Source of the DNA: QYOJ01 sp964616825
Lineage (GTDB): Bacteria; Bacteroidota; Bacteroidia; Bacteroidales; FEN-979
DNA: 64,000 bases
Direction: 5' to 3'
NCBI GenBank assembly: GCA_964616825.1
Contig: CAZTSX010000004.1
Coordinates: 62,001-126,000, forward strand
Shown: positions 23,976 through 33,072 of the stretch, one piece after another
How the letters are laid out: every line of letters begins with the position of its first letter
Position numbering within the stretch: the stretch's first letter is position 1
Position numbers and translations under genes: made by a program
The notes under the pieces: model-generated
Database searches by the model: none
Told to the model about the DNA's origin: nothing
The model's input: the letters and a program-made list of their open reading frames with translations, nothing else

Positions 23976-25052
23976 TTACTTCTTGATACTATAGATTTCA
24001 AGAGTTCGCTCCCACTTCATATCCTCAGTAATTTTTAACAATACCGGATTGATCCGGTTTACCAGTTCGACATTCTCTTTGTTTGCTGCCAGACAAAAAT
24101 ATTGCTCCTGGATATGTGTCCGTTTAAGTGTCAGTTCCCGTCCAAGTTTATCTTTGGAAATGATGTAATCCAGAACTCCTGCATCGTATATAAAAGCATC
24201 AATACGCTTATCATCAAGAGCGGAAAAACCATCGGAAATGGTTTGAAATACAGTGTATTTCATTTTATTGACCTGAAGCATAGATGCATATCCACTCCGC
24301 TCCATCGTTCCGAGCTTGATCTTTCGCAAATCATCCAGGTTTTTGATATCAGACTGCAACTTGGTGATGGTCAACTCAGAGGAGATCTCAGCAGTAAACA
24401 CTGAGAAGAGGGCCACCGCATATAACATCCAGAATACAGTGAGTATCCTGCCTGCCCTCGACATCGGGACTTTGTCGCCATATCCAACGGTTGACATCGT
24501 AACAAATGCCCACCAGATACCATCGAAGATTCCCCTAAATCCCTTCCTGAACTGCCTTTGGTTCGCTCTTCGCTCAAAGAGCCACATCAATAAAGCAAAA
24601 ACAAAGACAAAAGAGAGTAACACTAGGGCCGCCTTGATGGTAGGCCAGTTCATCAGGTGTTTGATCGCAGTGAAAATAGCTATCCTGGTAGAGGGTTTGG
24701 TGACCACTCCCATGTTTGAGGTGTAAAACGGAATAGTGAGGCGATAGTTTTTTAACCGTTTGTCAGTAAGGGATAAAGGATTGGCAACAAAATCGATTGT
24801 TCCACCCAATAAAGCCTGCATCATAGAAGGATAGTCTGCAAAATCGATATACTTGTAAGTAATATTCAGACTATCTGCGATCTGATGCCACAATTCTACA
24901 CAAATTCCTTTTTTTGATACAGAGTCGCTGATAACAAATGGTGGACCATGAGTGATCCCGACCCGGATCTCCTGGGATTCAGAATTCGTAGAGCTAAACA
25001 ATGGGGCTATCATGTACATGACAAGAAGAAAAGAGAGTAAAAAACGTTTCAT
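23976..25052 (-). CDS. GluR0-like ligand-gated potassium channel
   Basis: Membrane protein of 358 residues with the architecture of prokaryotic ionotropic glutamate receptors. Order: signal peptide (1-24); first half of a periplasmic binding-protein domain (about 28-118; SLTDKR with Arg99, a typical alpha-carboxylate ligand); membrane helix 1 (about 140-160); pore loop with the potassium filter TVGYGD (188-193); membrane helix 2 (about 202-222); then the second half of the binding domain (about 225-350; GTMERSGYASM, FIYDAG). An amino acid is the probable ligand and K+ the probable ion. Single gene, tail-to-tail with the DPP5-like peptidase (4-base gap) and divergent from the sirtuin. Confidence 0.88.
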   Translation of the reverse strand: MKRFLLSFLLVMYMIAPLFSSTNSESQEIRVGITHGPPFVISDSVSKKGICVELWHQIADSLNITYKYIDFADYPSMMQALLGGTIDFVANPLSLTDKRLKNYRLTIPFYTSNMGVVTKPSTRIAIFTAIKHLMNWPTIKAALVLLSFVFVFALLMWLFERRANQRQFRKGFRGIFDGIWWAFVTMSTVGYGDKVPMSRAGRILTVFWMLYAVALFSVFTAEISSELTITKLQSDIKNLDDLRKIKLGTMERSGYASMLQVNKMKYTVFQTISDGFSALDDKRIDAFIYDAGVLDYIISKDKLGRELTLKRTHIQEQYFCLAANKENVELVNRINPVLLKITEDMKWERTLEIYSIKK

Positions 25053-25122
25053 AGTTTCTCGAATTTAGTGTAAATTTACGCAATTCGCTTTAATAACAAA
25101 TATCTTTCCGATATCAAAACAC

Positions 25123-25893
25123 ATGAGCAACAACCTGGATAGAGATATCAAAGAAGCTGCCGATATGCTCCGGAATTCAAATTTTACCACAGCTTATACC
25201 GGTGCCGGAATATCGGTGGAGAGCGGGATCCCTCCCTTTCGGGGAGAAGAAGGTCTCTGGACCAAATACGATCCCAGGTACCTGGAACTCAATTACTTTC
25301 TCTCTCAACCGGAAAAATCGTGGGAGGTCATCAAACAAATATTCTACGATTTCTTTGATCACGCCAAACCAAATGCAGCACACCTGGCTTTAGCTAAGAT
25401 GGAGAAGCAAGAAATGTTGAATCGCATCATTACTCAGAATATCGACAACCTCCACCAGGAAGCTGGCAGTACAAAAGTCTATGAGTTCCACGGCAACTCC
25501 ATGAAGCTCGTCTGCCTGACCTGTTCCAGGGTATTCCCTCATGGAGAAATTAACCTCGATCATCTCCCACCTCATTGCCCCGACTGCCAGGGTCTCCTGA
25601 AACCCGACTTTATCTTCTTTGGAGAAGCCATCCCGCAGAAACCCCTGGAAGCCGCTTATGAAGCTGCAAGCAAATCGGATGTTTTCCTGGTCATTGGAAC
25701 CACGGGAGAAGTCATGCCGGCTAATCAGATCCCTCCCCTTGCCAAACAAAACGGAGCGAAGATCATTGAAGTTAACCCGGAACCTTCAAACTATACCAGC
25801 AGGATAACAGATCTGTTGCTAAAGGGAAAAGCTGGAGAGGTGATGACAAAATTGGAGAAAGAACTATTTCCCACGCCCCTGCAGGATGATTAA
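25123..25893 (+). CDS. cobB: Sir2-family NAD-dependent protein deacylase
   Basis: Sirtuin of 256 residues that removes acyl groups from protein lysines using NAD+. Motifs: GAGIS at 27-31, GIPPFRG, TQNIDNLHQEAG, catalytic His123 in EFHGNS, a zinc knuckle (CLTCSRVF and CPDC), VIGTTGEVMPA, and VNPEP. The Tyr-x-x-Arg pair that gives SIRT5/CobB class III enzymes succinyl specificity is not evident in the FYDFFDHAKPNAAH region, so plain deacetylation is more likely. The gene overlaps the 3' end of the sugar transferase gene by 30 bases, tail to tail. A TATCTTTC at 25101-25108 is its probable -7 box. Confidence 0.93.
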   Translation: MSNNLDRDIKEAADMLRNSNFTTAYTGAGISVESGIPPFRGEEGLWTKYDPRYLELNYFLSQPEKSWEVIKQIFYDFFDHAKPNAAHLALAKMEKQEMLNRIITQNIDNLHQEAGSTKVYEFHGNSMKLVCLTCSRVFPHGEINLDHLPPHCPDCQGLLKPDFIFFGEAIPQKPLEAAYEAASKSDVFLVIGTTGEVMPANQIPPLAKQNGAKIIEVNPEPSNYTSRITDLLLKGKAGEVMTKLEKELFPTPLQDD

Positions 25894-27279
25894 CATTGTG
25901 TAAATCAGGATCTTGAAATCCATAGCAAGTGACATGTTCTCAATATAGAGGATATCAAACTTCAGTCGTTCAATCATCTCATCTACATTCTCTGCATAGC
26001 CGAATTTTACCTGCCCCCACGAAGTAATACCTGGTTTCACTTTCTGCAACAACCGGTAGTGTGGAGCGCGCTTCATGATCTTTTCAATATAATAGGTCCG
26101 CTCGGGCCGTGGCCCTACAATGCTCATATCCCCTTTGAGAACCGTATAAAACTGTGGGATCTCATCAATCCTGACTTTACGGAGAAATTTTCCGACACGG
26201 GTAATCCGTGGATCTGTCTCAGACGAAAGCTGTGGCCCGTTCTCCTCAGCATCCTTACACATCGTACGGAACTTGTACATGATGAATTTCCGTCCCTTAA
26301 TCCCCACTCGTTCCTGCGAAAACAAAATGGAGCCGTCAGAAGTTGTCTTAATGGCAATGGCAGTGATCAACATAACAGGTGAGAGGATGACCAGGCAGAT
26401 CAAGGATACAACAATATCAAAAATCCGTTTCAACGACATCTGCCAGTCTGGCATCAGATCGGGATAAATCTCGATCAGTGGCTCCTGAAAGATAGAAGTA
26501 AGTTTGACAGATCCCATCAGAATATCCTGCATCGCCGGAATGATCTTAATCACAACATTGGTATCCTCCAGTTGTGTGATGATCCGCTCAATTGTATGAT
26601 TCTCAATATGTTCTATGGCAATGATTACCTCTTCAACCTGGTTTTCAATAACGATCTGGTGCAAATCCTTTAATTCACCCAGGTGTGGTAAAAATTCAGC
26701 CATCTTATACTTCTCATAAAACTGGGCATTCACAAATCCTATAAACCGGTTTCCTGATGAGATCTTCTGCCCTTCAATATCATTGTATATGGAGATGGCA
26801 TTACCATTACTACCCACCAGGATTGTTCTGAACCCGATGATCCTGTGATGAACTTTGTAGGCCGTCCTGGAAGTCAGATAAAACCGGAAGGAAGCTGTGA
26901 AAAGGAGTTGAAGGAAGAAGAGTGTGAAATAGAACTGCAGGTATGTCCGGTTTGTGATGATGACATCATCCAGTATCAGACTGAAAAAGATAACGGTTAC
27001 GCCAATAACAGTAGTGAAGACCGTTATGCCGAATTCACGAAGCCTTGATTTCCGGAAGATTTTCCGGTAGGTCCCGATCAATACATAGAGCAGCAGCCAC
27101 AACAGTGGGATGATCGCCATGCCCAGGTAGAGTTTTTCGTCTGTAAAAATGATTTCCGGATATTGGAATACGTTAGGGTCCACAACATACTTCCGGTAAC
27201 AGAAAAAGAGAAACCAGGCCAGAATGGCAGCCAGGTAATCGGCCAGAACATATTTTAATACCTGAAGTTTTCTGTTCAT
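25864..27279 (-). CDS. Polyprenyl-phosphate sugar phosphotransferase (exopolysaccharide initiation)
   Basis: Bacterial sugar transferase of 471 residues of the WbaP/CpsE type, which places the first sugar-phosphate on undecaprenyl phosphate at the inner membrane. Four N-terminal membrane segments (within about 8-140) precede a Rossmann-like domain (about 145-265; FRTILVGSNGNAISIY). A fifth segment leads into the catalytic domain (about 280-471) with FSQERVGIKGRKFIMYKFRTM, KVRIDEIPQF, DMSIVGPRPE and KPGITSWGQV. Its ATG overlaps the stop of the upstream lipoprotein gene by one base (TGATG), so the two are translationally coupled. The sugar transferred cannot be told from sequence. Confidence 0.92.
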   Translation of the reverse strand: MNRKLQVLKYVLADYLAAILAWFLFFCYRKYVVDPNVFQYPEIIFTDEKLYLGMAIIPLLWLLLYVLIGTYRKIFRKSRLREFGITVFTTVIGVTVIFFSLILDDVIITNRTYLQFYFTLFFLQLLFTASFRFYLTSRTAYKVHHRIIGFRTILVGSNGNAISIYNDIEGQKISSGNRFIGFVNAQFYEKYKMAEFLPHLGELKDLHQIVIENQVEEVIIAIEHIENHTIERIITQLEDTNVVIKIIPAMQDILMGSVKLTSIFQEPLIEIYPDLMPDWQMSLKRIFDIVVSLICLVILSPVMLITAIAIKTTSDGSILFSQERVGIKGRKFIMYKFRTMCKDAEENGPQLSSETDPRITRVGKFLRKVRIDEIPQFYTVLKGDMSIVGPRPERTYYIEKIMKRAPHYRLLQKVKPGITSWGQVKFGYAENVDEMIERLKFDILYIENMSLAMDFKILIYTMLIILQGRGK

Positions 27280-28169
27280 CAGTTAGTTTTTCGGGTAACA
27301 ACTTTGATATTGTCAATCAGGATCAATGCCTCAACAACTGACGTCTCCTGGATAGCGGACAAGAAAATCCGGAATTGAATCATGCCGGAATATGCATTCA
27401 GGCTGTTCGTCAGGTCTATGTATATCTTCTTCCACTCTCCGTCTGTTCGCTTCAGGTAGACGACCGGAACCTGTTGAATGACGGAGATCCCATAAAGGAA
27501 GAGTCCCACCACCAGTGTATTATTGATATTGAAGTTCATCTCCAGGTAAACGGGAGCAAAAGGAATAAGAAAATCCTGGTCATTCGTACATTCAAAAAGC
27601 CGACCTACTGTGTCTATACGAACCTCTCCAGAATGGTTTCCTTCAAATGTGAGGGGTGACCCGGGAGCTGTAAGAGTCAGCGCAACCTCGCTTCGAATGG
27701 TTGTATCAATAGCGATTGTTACTCCTTCAAACCCTTCAATCAGGTCAAACTCGGTGGTGGATATGTAATTTGTTTTCAACACACCCAATGCCGTAGTACT
27801 TCCTTCTGTCAACTCAATCGTTTGCTCAATAGGAGCATAAAACGGGTAAGTAGCCCGTGTAGCAGCAATCCCATTCTGCTTGATGCCGGGAAGGATCTTC
27901 ACTACATGTGTCCCCCGCTGAAGCACCGGAATCCGGGCAGGAAGCTGAAATGCACCGATCTGTATATCGTCAACATAGACCCATGCATCTGTGATATTGG
28001 CAGAGGCTGAACCCTGCGTGGACATATCGGTGGTTATGTAGATGGAATCGATAGTGATATAAGCCGGAATGGTTTGATCCCCCTTGAACTTGTCGCATGA
28101 TGTGAATAGCATCAACTGTAACGCAATTCCAATCGCACCGAGAAAGAGTGTAAACCTCCGGGTAATCAT
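27279..28169 (-). CDS. Lipoprotein of unknown function in exopolysaccharide unit
   Basis: I do not recognise a named family. The protein has about 296 residues from the ATG at 28169 (MITRRFTLF), ending its signal at LMLFTSC; a further in-frame ATG at 28214 would give 311. It is beta-rich and looks like two or three extracytoplasmic sandwich domains: a PEGA-like region early (AWVYVDDIQIGAFQLP, GTHVVKILPG) and a possible carbohydrate-binding-like region later (YLEMNFNIN, WKKIYIDLT). Coupling to the sugar phosphotransferase suggests a role in polysaccharide export or surface assembly, but this rests on position only. Confidence 0.75.
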   Translation of the reverse strand: MITRRFTLFLGAIGIALQLMLFTSCDKFKGDQTIPAYITIDSIYITTDMSTQGSASANITDAWVYVDDIQIGAFQLPARIPVLQRGTHVVKILPGIKQNGIAATRATYPFYAPIEQTIELTEGSTTALGVLKTNYISTTEFDLIEGFEGVTIAIDTTIRSEVALTLTAPGSPLTFEGNHSGEVRIDTVGRLFECTNDQDFLIPFAPVYLEMNFNINNTLVVGLFLYGISVIQQVPVVYLKRTDGEWKKIYIDLTNSLNAYSGMIQFRIFLSAIQETSVVEALILIDNIKVVTRKTN

Positions 28170-28270
28170 AAACGGGTATTGGTTCATCCAGTATCTTGAA
28201 AACGGGCGGTTCATGGTAATATTGTTCTGAAATTCAAGAAAAGAAATTAACAGTTGTGGGTGTGAAAGAA

Positions 28271-29257
28271 TCAGAGGTTTGCTGCAGTCTGGTTGATCTT
28301 TCCAATGATCTGATAGGCCACCTCGAGGGCACTGTATCCGTCGTTGATGGTAACCGGGGGAACTGCATTATTGATGATGGCTGAATGGAAGCTCTCCATC
28401 TCCGCTTTAATCGCATTGAGGGGCTTGACTTCCGGTTTGTTGAAGAGGATCTGCTTCGATCCTTTATCGGCTCCCATATCGACAGTAAAGACTGCATGAG
28501 GAGATTTCTTAGCATGTATCTCCTGAATCCGAACCACCTCTACCTCTTTTTGTAAAAAATCAACCGCAATATATGTGTCTTTCTGGAAGAACCTCGATTT
28601 ACGCATATTTCTCATGGAGATCCGGCTGGCAGTCAGGTTGGCAACACAACCGTTATCAAACTCAATACGGGCGTTGGCGATATCAGGTGTGTCGCTGACA
28701 ACCGGAACGCCACTGGCAGAGATCTTCAGGATATTTGTCCTGACCACGCTGAGAATGATGTCAATATCATGGATCATCAGATCAAGGATGACCGGGACAT
28801 CGGTTCCACGAGGATTAAACTGAGCCAGCCTGTGACTCTCGATAAACATTGGTTTATCGAAAAAAGGTTCAGCTGCCAGAAAAGCGGGATTGAAACGCTC
28901 TACATGCCCTACCTGAACCTTTACATTTGCCTCTTCTGCGACTTTGATCAGCACACGGGCCTCGTCCAGAGAGGTAACAATCGGTTTCTCAATAAAGACA
29001 TGCTTATACTTCTTTAACGATTTGGAGGCACATTCAAAATGAGAAACAGTTGGGGTAACAATATCCACAACATCAACTGCGTCAACAAGCTCATCAAATG
29101 AGCCATATTTCTTCACATTAAACTCTCTCTCTATCTGAGTAGCGATCTCCTGGTTAGGGTCATAAAACCCTACCAGGTCAAAGCCTTCGATCTCTTTAAT
29201 ACAACGAATGTGGATCTTGCCCAGATGTCCAGCTCCTAAAACACCGATTTTCAACAT
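28271..29257 (-). CDS. Gfo/Idh/MocA family oxidoreductase
   Basis: NAD(P)-dependent sugar oxidoreductase of 328 residues. The Rossmann start KIGVLGAGHLGKIHIRCI is followed by the family lysine in HVFIEKPIV and the C-terminal alpha/beta domain (VGHVERFNPAF, DLMIHDIDIIL). The second motif, with MIHDID, is typical of UDP-N-acetyl sugar 3-dehydrogenases (WbpB/WlbA type), so it probably acts on a nucleotide sugar for the polysaccharide made by this unit. It is the first gene of the three-gene minus-strand set, 101 bases before the lipoprotein start. A -7 box TACTTTTG lies about 25 bases upstream. Confidence 0.88.
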   Translation of the reverse strand: MLKIGVLGAGHLGKIHIRCIKEIEGFDLVGFYDPNQEIATQIEREFNVKKYGSFDELVDAVDVVDIVTPTVSHFECASKSLKKYKHVFIEKPIVTSLDEARVLIKVAEEANVKVQVGHVERFNPAFLAAEPFFDKPMFIESHRLAQFNPRGTDVPVILDLMIHDIDIILSVVRTNILKISASGVPVVSDTPDIANARIEFDNGCVANLTASRISMRNMRKSRFFQKDTYIAVDFLQKEVEVVRIQEIHAKKSPHAVFTVDMGADKGSKQILFNKPEVKPLNAIKAEMESFHSAIINNAVPPVTINDGYSALEVAYQIIGKINQTAANL

Positions 29258-29278
29258 ATCTGAAAGGATAAATTTTTA

Positions 29279-29286
29279 CAAAAGTA
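29279..29286 (-). promoter_or_regulatory. -7 element of the exopolysaccharide unit
   Basis: Minus-strand TACTTTTG, a full TAnnTTTG match, 22 bases before the ATG of the Gfo/Idh/MocA gene. No clear TTTG at -33. Confidence 0.5.
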
Positions 29287-29349
29287 AAGTTTTGTGGTCA
29301 TTGAATTTAGTAATTTCGCGAAAAAGTTAATCTTCACACCAATCACCCT

Positions 29350-30015
29350 ATGACCAAACCTGTTCAGATGATCGACTCTTTCCGCCATAAAGGACTCCGC
29401 AAGCAACTTGTCGAGACTATTAAAGGGAAAGGAGTAACAAACAAACAGGTCCTCCAGGCTATTGACAAGATACCACGGCACTTCTTCTTCGACTCCTCAT
29501 TCCTGGAGTTTGCTTACGAGGATAAACCGTTCCCCATCGGATCCGGACAAACCATTTCACAGCCCTATACCGTTGCTTGCCAATCGATGCTGCTAAAAAT
29601 AAAAAAAGGAGATCGTGTATTGGAAATCGGAACCGGTTCAGGCTACCAGGCCTGCATCCTTGCCGAACTGGGAGGGAAAGTATTTACTGTAGAACGCCAC
29701 AAAATATTGTATGAGAGAACCAGGAAACTTCTTCCCACACTTGGATTTCATTCGGTTAAAACCTTCTTCGGCGATGGCTATCAAGGCCTACCTGCTTTCG
29801 CTCCTTTCGACAAAGTGCTTATTACAGCAGCAGCACCCAGCGTACCAGAAATGTTGATTCAGCAACTTAAGATTAATGGGCTTATGGTCATCCCCCTGGG
29901 TCCTGATAGTGTTCAAACCATGACCGTCATCAGAAAAGTATCTGAAAACGATATCGAAAAAACGCAACACGGCTCCTTCCGTTTTGTACCTATGCTGAAA
30001 GATAAAGCGAAATAA
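29350..30015 (+). CDS. pcm: Protein-L-isoaspartate O-methyltransferase, cytosolic
   Basis: Methyltransferase of 221 residues that repairs isoaspartyl residues. It has the same core as the copy at 17240 (FPIGSGQTISQPYTVACQ, VLEIGTGSGYQACILAELGG, PFDKVLITAAAPSVPEML) but no signal peptide, so it is the normal cytosolic form. Divergent from the exopolysaccharide unit, with 92 bases between start codons. TAATTTCG at 29311-29318 is a possible degenerate -7 box. Two Pcm genes 11 kb apart is unusual. Confidence 0.95.
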   Translation: MTKPVQMIDSFRHKGLRKQLVETIKGKGVTNKQVLQAIDKIPRHFFFDSSFLEFAYEDKPFPIGSGQTISQPYTVACQSMLLKIKKGDRVLEIGTGSGYQACILAELGGKVFTVERHKILYERTRKLLPTLGFHSVKTFFGDGYQGLPAFAPFDKVLITAAAPSVPEMLIQQLKINGLMVIPLGPDSVQTMTVIRKVSENDIEKTQHGSFRFVPMLKDKAK

Positions 30016-30082
30016 TCGTACTTCCCTGATTGAATTTTTTATTATTCACCAACGGACACCAGTCTGGCAAATGGACATTCTA

Positions 30083-32143
30083 TTACAGCAATTGACTCTT
30101 AACTGACTTTAATCTCCGGATCAGCGCCCAGCAGAATCCGATCAGCATCACCAATGATCCCAGCCACAATACGTTGATGTATGGATTCATGATCGTTTTA
30201 ATGACAATGAAATTTGTCTCAATACCGACAGACGCAATATAGGTATAGTAATCTTTTAACAGAAAGTGTTTTGTGTCGGGATTATAGACATTTCCCATCC
30301 GGGGATGCCGGTTCACCGAAGGATAGAGGGTAAACTGATTGATATACTCCCCTTCTTTCCGTTTCATGAAATCAATCTGGTAAGTGGTGGTATTCCCCTG
30401 TTTCTCCTCGCCAATAAACGTGGCATAAAATCCTCCCATATAGAGAGTATCTCCTTGCGTCATCAGCAGGTTCTCCTGGTTCGACTCGCGACTGCCCAGG
30501 TCAATCCCGGAGCTGTTGACTGATATTGTCTTGGAGTTGGAGAATGTAATCAGCACACCCAGCAGAAAGATCACAAACCCGATGTGGGATATGATAGCCG
30601 GAAAATTTCTGGGACGGGAAGTCTGAAAAAACAGATTCAGCAATGTTGCCGAAATTGAGAACCAGATGAAGAAGAGAAAGAGAATGAAATTCCCCTGTCT
30701 TACGATACCGGAAACAACAAAGGGGATGGTTAATCCCACACCAAAAAGTATGGGGAGGACTAGTTTTCGAAGAAACTGCACGAGGTTGTTATCGTTGTAG
30801 TTCAATAGTTGGGAAAATGCGATAAAGCCAGCGATCATCAATGCAAATGGTGTTTGCCAGCGATTATAAAATCCCACTGCATTCGTGGGTGGAGCTATAT
30901 TTGTCCCGAAAATCGCATTGAATACCGGGATGGAGGTGGTAAACAGGATCTGAAAAGCCGCCAGGATGACAATCATCGATCCGATAAACATCCAGAACTC
31001 CCGTGATAGGATGATCTCCTTTCTCTTCTGGTTAAACTGCCGGGCACGCAGCGAAATAAACAGAACCGCCAGGACCAGGAAGGTCAGCAAAAATACGACC
31101 AGTTGAGCAGCCATTCCATCATCGCCAAATGAGTGTGCTGAGGAGTCGGACAGCACACCACTCCGGGTCAGGTAGCTGGCAAAAAGAACCAGCACATAGG
31201 ATAAGGTAGAGAATAGAAAAGCAGCAAAGAGAGCGTAATTCTGCTTTCGGGCTATGAGCATAAAATGGAGCGCCGCAAGGAGTGTCATCCAGGGCACCAG
31301 GGAGGCATTTTCAACGGGGTCCCATGCCCAGAAGCCCCCGAAAGTAAGCGATACATAGGCCCAGGCTCCTCCCAGCATGATGCCACCACCCAGTAAAATC
31401 AAGGAGAGGATCGTCCAGGGGATTGTTATCCGGATCCATGATGTGTAATCCTTCTTCACAAGGGCAGCCATGCCATAGCTGAATGGCACTAATGCCAATG
31501 CATACCCCAGGAATAGGATCGGGGGATGGATCGTCATCCAGATATTCTCCAAAAGCGGATTGAGCCCGTTCCCATCCTTCAGGAGCGGCAGGTAATCAGC
31601 CGTCATGAAAATGGTTGTGCTAATATCATCTATCGTCTCCCGTAACAACATAAAAGGGCTGGTTCCAATCTCCCAGCCACCTATGCTAACACCCAACATC
31701 ATGGAAGAGACGAATACCTGTGAGAGCGAGAAAAAAGACATGACGCCGGATTCCCACTCACGCGAAAGCTTCATCAAGACAATTCCAATCAATGCCTGAA
31801 ACAACGCCCAGACCAGGAAACTTCCCTCCTGCCCTGCCCAAAAGCAGGAGATAATATATTCGACAGACAATTCCTTCGAGGAATATTGCCACACATAAGC
31901 ATACTCAAAGTACTGCTGAAAAATGAGGTAGTAGAGCACTACTGTTACGCCTATCATCGAAAGTGCATGCAGTCCGAAAAAACTCCTGGAGCCCTTGATT
32001 AACAGCTTAGTTGGCTCCTTTCCGGATAGAAACAAGCGAAAATAGAAGATGGTAGCCAGAATGGCTGAGATAAAACTAACCCACAACAATGTCTGGCCCA
32101 AATAACCCGCAGAGAGATGCTCTCCAATATAATTAATTGACAT
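30083..32143 (-). CDS. ccmF: Cytochrome c-type biogenesis protein CcmF
   Basis: Haem lyase of the cytochrome c maturation system I, 686 residues with about 14 hydrophobic segments. The haem-handling WWD-type motif GGFWAWDPVENASLVPW is present, as are ENIWMTIHPPILFLGYA and a C-terminal periplasmic region before the last helix. It works with CcmE and CcmH to attach haem b to apocytochrome c on the outer side of the inner membrane. No other ccm genes are in the window. TAATTTTG on the minus strand at 32172-32179 may be its -7 box. The length fits CcmF. Confidence 0.92.
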   Translation of the reverse strand: MSINYIGEHLSAGYLGQTLLWVSFISAILATIFYFRLFLSGKEPTKLLIKGSRSFFGLHALSMIGVTVVLYYLIFQQYFEYAYVWQYSSKELSVEYIISCFWAGQEGSFLVWALFQALIGIVLMKLSREWESGVMSFFSLSQVFVSSMMLGVSIGGWEIGTSPFMLLRETIDDISTTIFMTADYLPLLKDGNGLNPLLENIWMTIHPPILFLGYALALVPFSYGMAALVKKDYTSWIRITIPWTILSLILLGGGIMLGGAWAYVSLTFGGFWAWDPVENASLVPWMTLLAALHFMLIARKQNYALFAAFLFSTLSYVLVLFASYLTRSGVLSDSSAHSFGDDGMAAQLVVFLLTFLVLAVLFISLRARQFNQKRKEIILSREFWMFIGSMIVILAAFQILFTTSIPVFNAIFGTNIAPPTNAVGFYNRWQTPFALMIAGFIAFSQLLNYNDNNLVQFLRKLVLPILFGVGLTIPFVVSGIVRQGNFILFLFFIWFSISATLLNLFFQTSRPRNFPAIISHIGFVIFLLGVLITFSNSKTISVNSSGIDLGSRESNQENLLMTQGDTLYMGGFYATFIGEEKQGNTTTYQIDFMKRKEGEYINQFTLYPSVNRHPRMGNVYNPDTKHFLLKDYYTYIASVGIETNFIVIKTIMNPYINVLWLGSLVMLIGFCWALIRRLKSVKSQLL

Positions 32144-32311
32144 AGGAATGATTATAAATATTAAGAAGGCTCAAAATTAAAACTTTATTTGATAACACGG
32201 AAAAGCACGTAGTAACTTTGTTAGTAACTCCTCGTTTTTTGTTACTAAGAAATCTTCTAATCTCAAAGATCGGGCTCCATTTCTACATATATTCGCTTCA
32301 AAAATCGATGT

Positions 32312-33064
32312 ATGGTCAGATTAGGCCTGATTGGAGGTTCCGGTCTAGAAAAATTAAATATACTTGAAAACACCAAAGAAGTTGAAGTTTCGACACCTTA
32401 CGGTCCTCCAAGCTCCTCTTTATATATTGGCCGAGTTGGCCAATGTGAAGTTATAATCTGTTCACGGCATGGACGAGAGCATACGATCACCCCAACACAA
32501 ATAAACAACCGGGCAAATATCGACGCTCTCCGCCAGATGGAATGTCAGTTTATCATTGCGACATCAGCGTGCGGAAGTTTGCGGAAGGAGATCAAAAGGG
32601 GTGACATTGTGATTCTTGACCAATTCATCGATTTTACCCGGCATCGAAAGGTTACATTTTACGACGAGTTTGTGCCGGGCCAGGTTAAGCATGCACCCAT
32701 GGCGGATCCTTTCTCAGAGCACCTTAGAAATCTGATGATCGAGGGAGCCAGGGAACTTGGATTATCGTTTCACCCGAGTGGAACAGTCGTAACCATTGAG
32801 GGACCACGTTTCTCTACCCGGGCTGAATCAAATATGTTCAGAATACTCGGAGCCGATGTGATCAATATGAGCCTGGCTCCGGAAGTTATTCTTGCAGTTG
32901 AAGCGGAGATACCCTATGCAGCTATCGCCATGTCGACTGACTATGACTCATGGAAAACAGATGAAGTGGCCGTAACATGGGATGAAATAGTGAAGGTGTT
33001 TAACGAAAATATAAAACATGTAACCCGGCTATTGATTTATGTTATCAATCATATAAAAGAGTAA
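32312..33064 (+). CDS. mtnP: S-methyl-5'-thioadenosine phosphorylase
   Basis: Purine nucleoside phosphorylase superfamily enzyme of 250 residues that splits methylthioadenosine into adenine and methylthioribose-1-phosphate, clearing the by-product of polyamine synthesis. Recognisable parts: GLIGGSGLE, SRHGREHTITPTQINNRANI, TSACGSLR, GPRFSTRAES and the base/sugar site segment GADVINMSLAPEVILAVEAEI with DYDSW, which fits MTA phosphorylase better than inosine phosphorylase. It is followed nine bases later by a TPR gene. TATATTCG at 32288-32295 is a possible degenerate -7 box. Confidence 0.93.
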   Translation: MVRLGLIGGSGLEKLNILENTKEVEVSTPYGPPSSSLYIGRVGQCEVIICSRHGREHTITPTQINNRANIDALRQMECQFIIATSACGSLRKEIKRGDIVILDQFIDFTRHRKVTFYDEFVPGQVKHAPMADPFSEHLRNLMIEGARELGLSFHPSGTVVTIEGPRFSTRAESNMFRILGADVINMSLAPEVILAVEAEIPYAAIAMSTDYDSWKTDEVAVTWDEIVKVFNENIKHVTRLLIYVINHIKE

Positions 33065-33072
33065 TACTGGTA

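Noticed and set aside
29279..29318. Full divergent promoter pair between the glycan unit and cytosolic pcm
   Set aside because: Only -7-like boxes are convincing. TTTG at 29291 is 16 bases from TAATTTCG, too short, so I annotate only the minus-strand -7 element.
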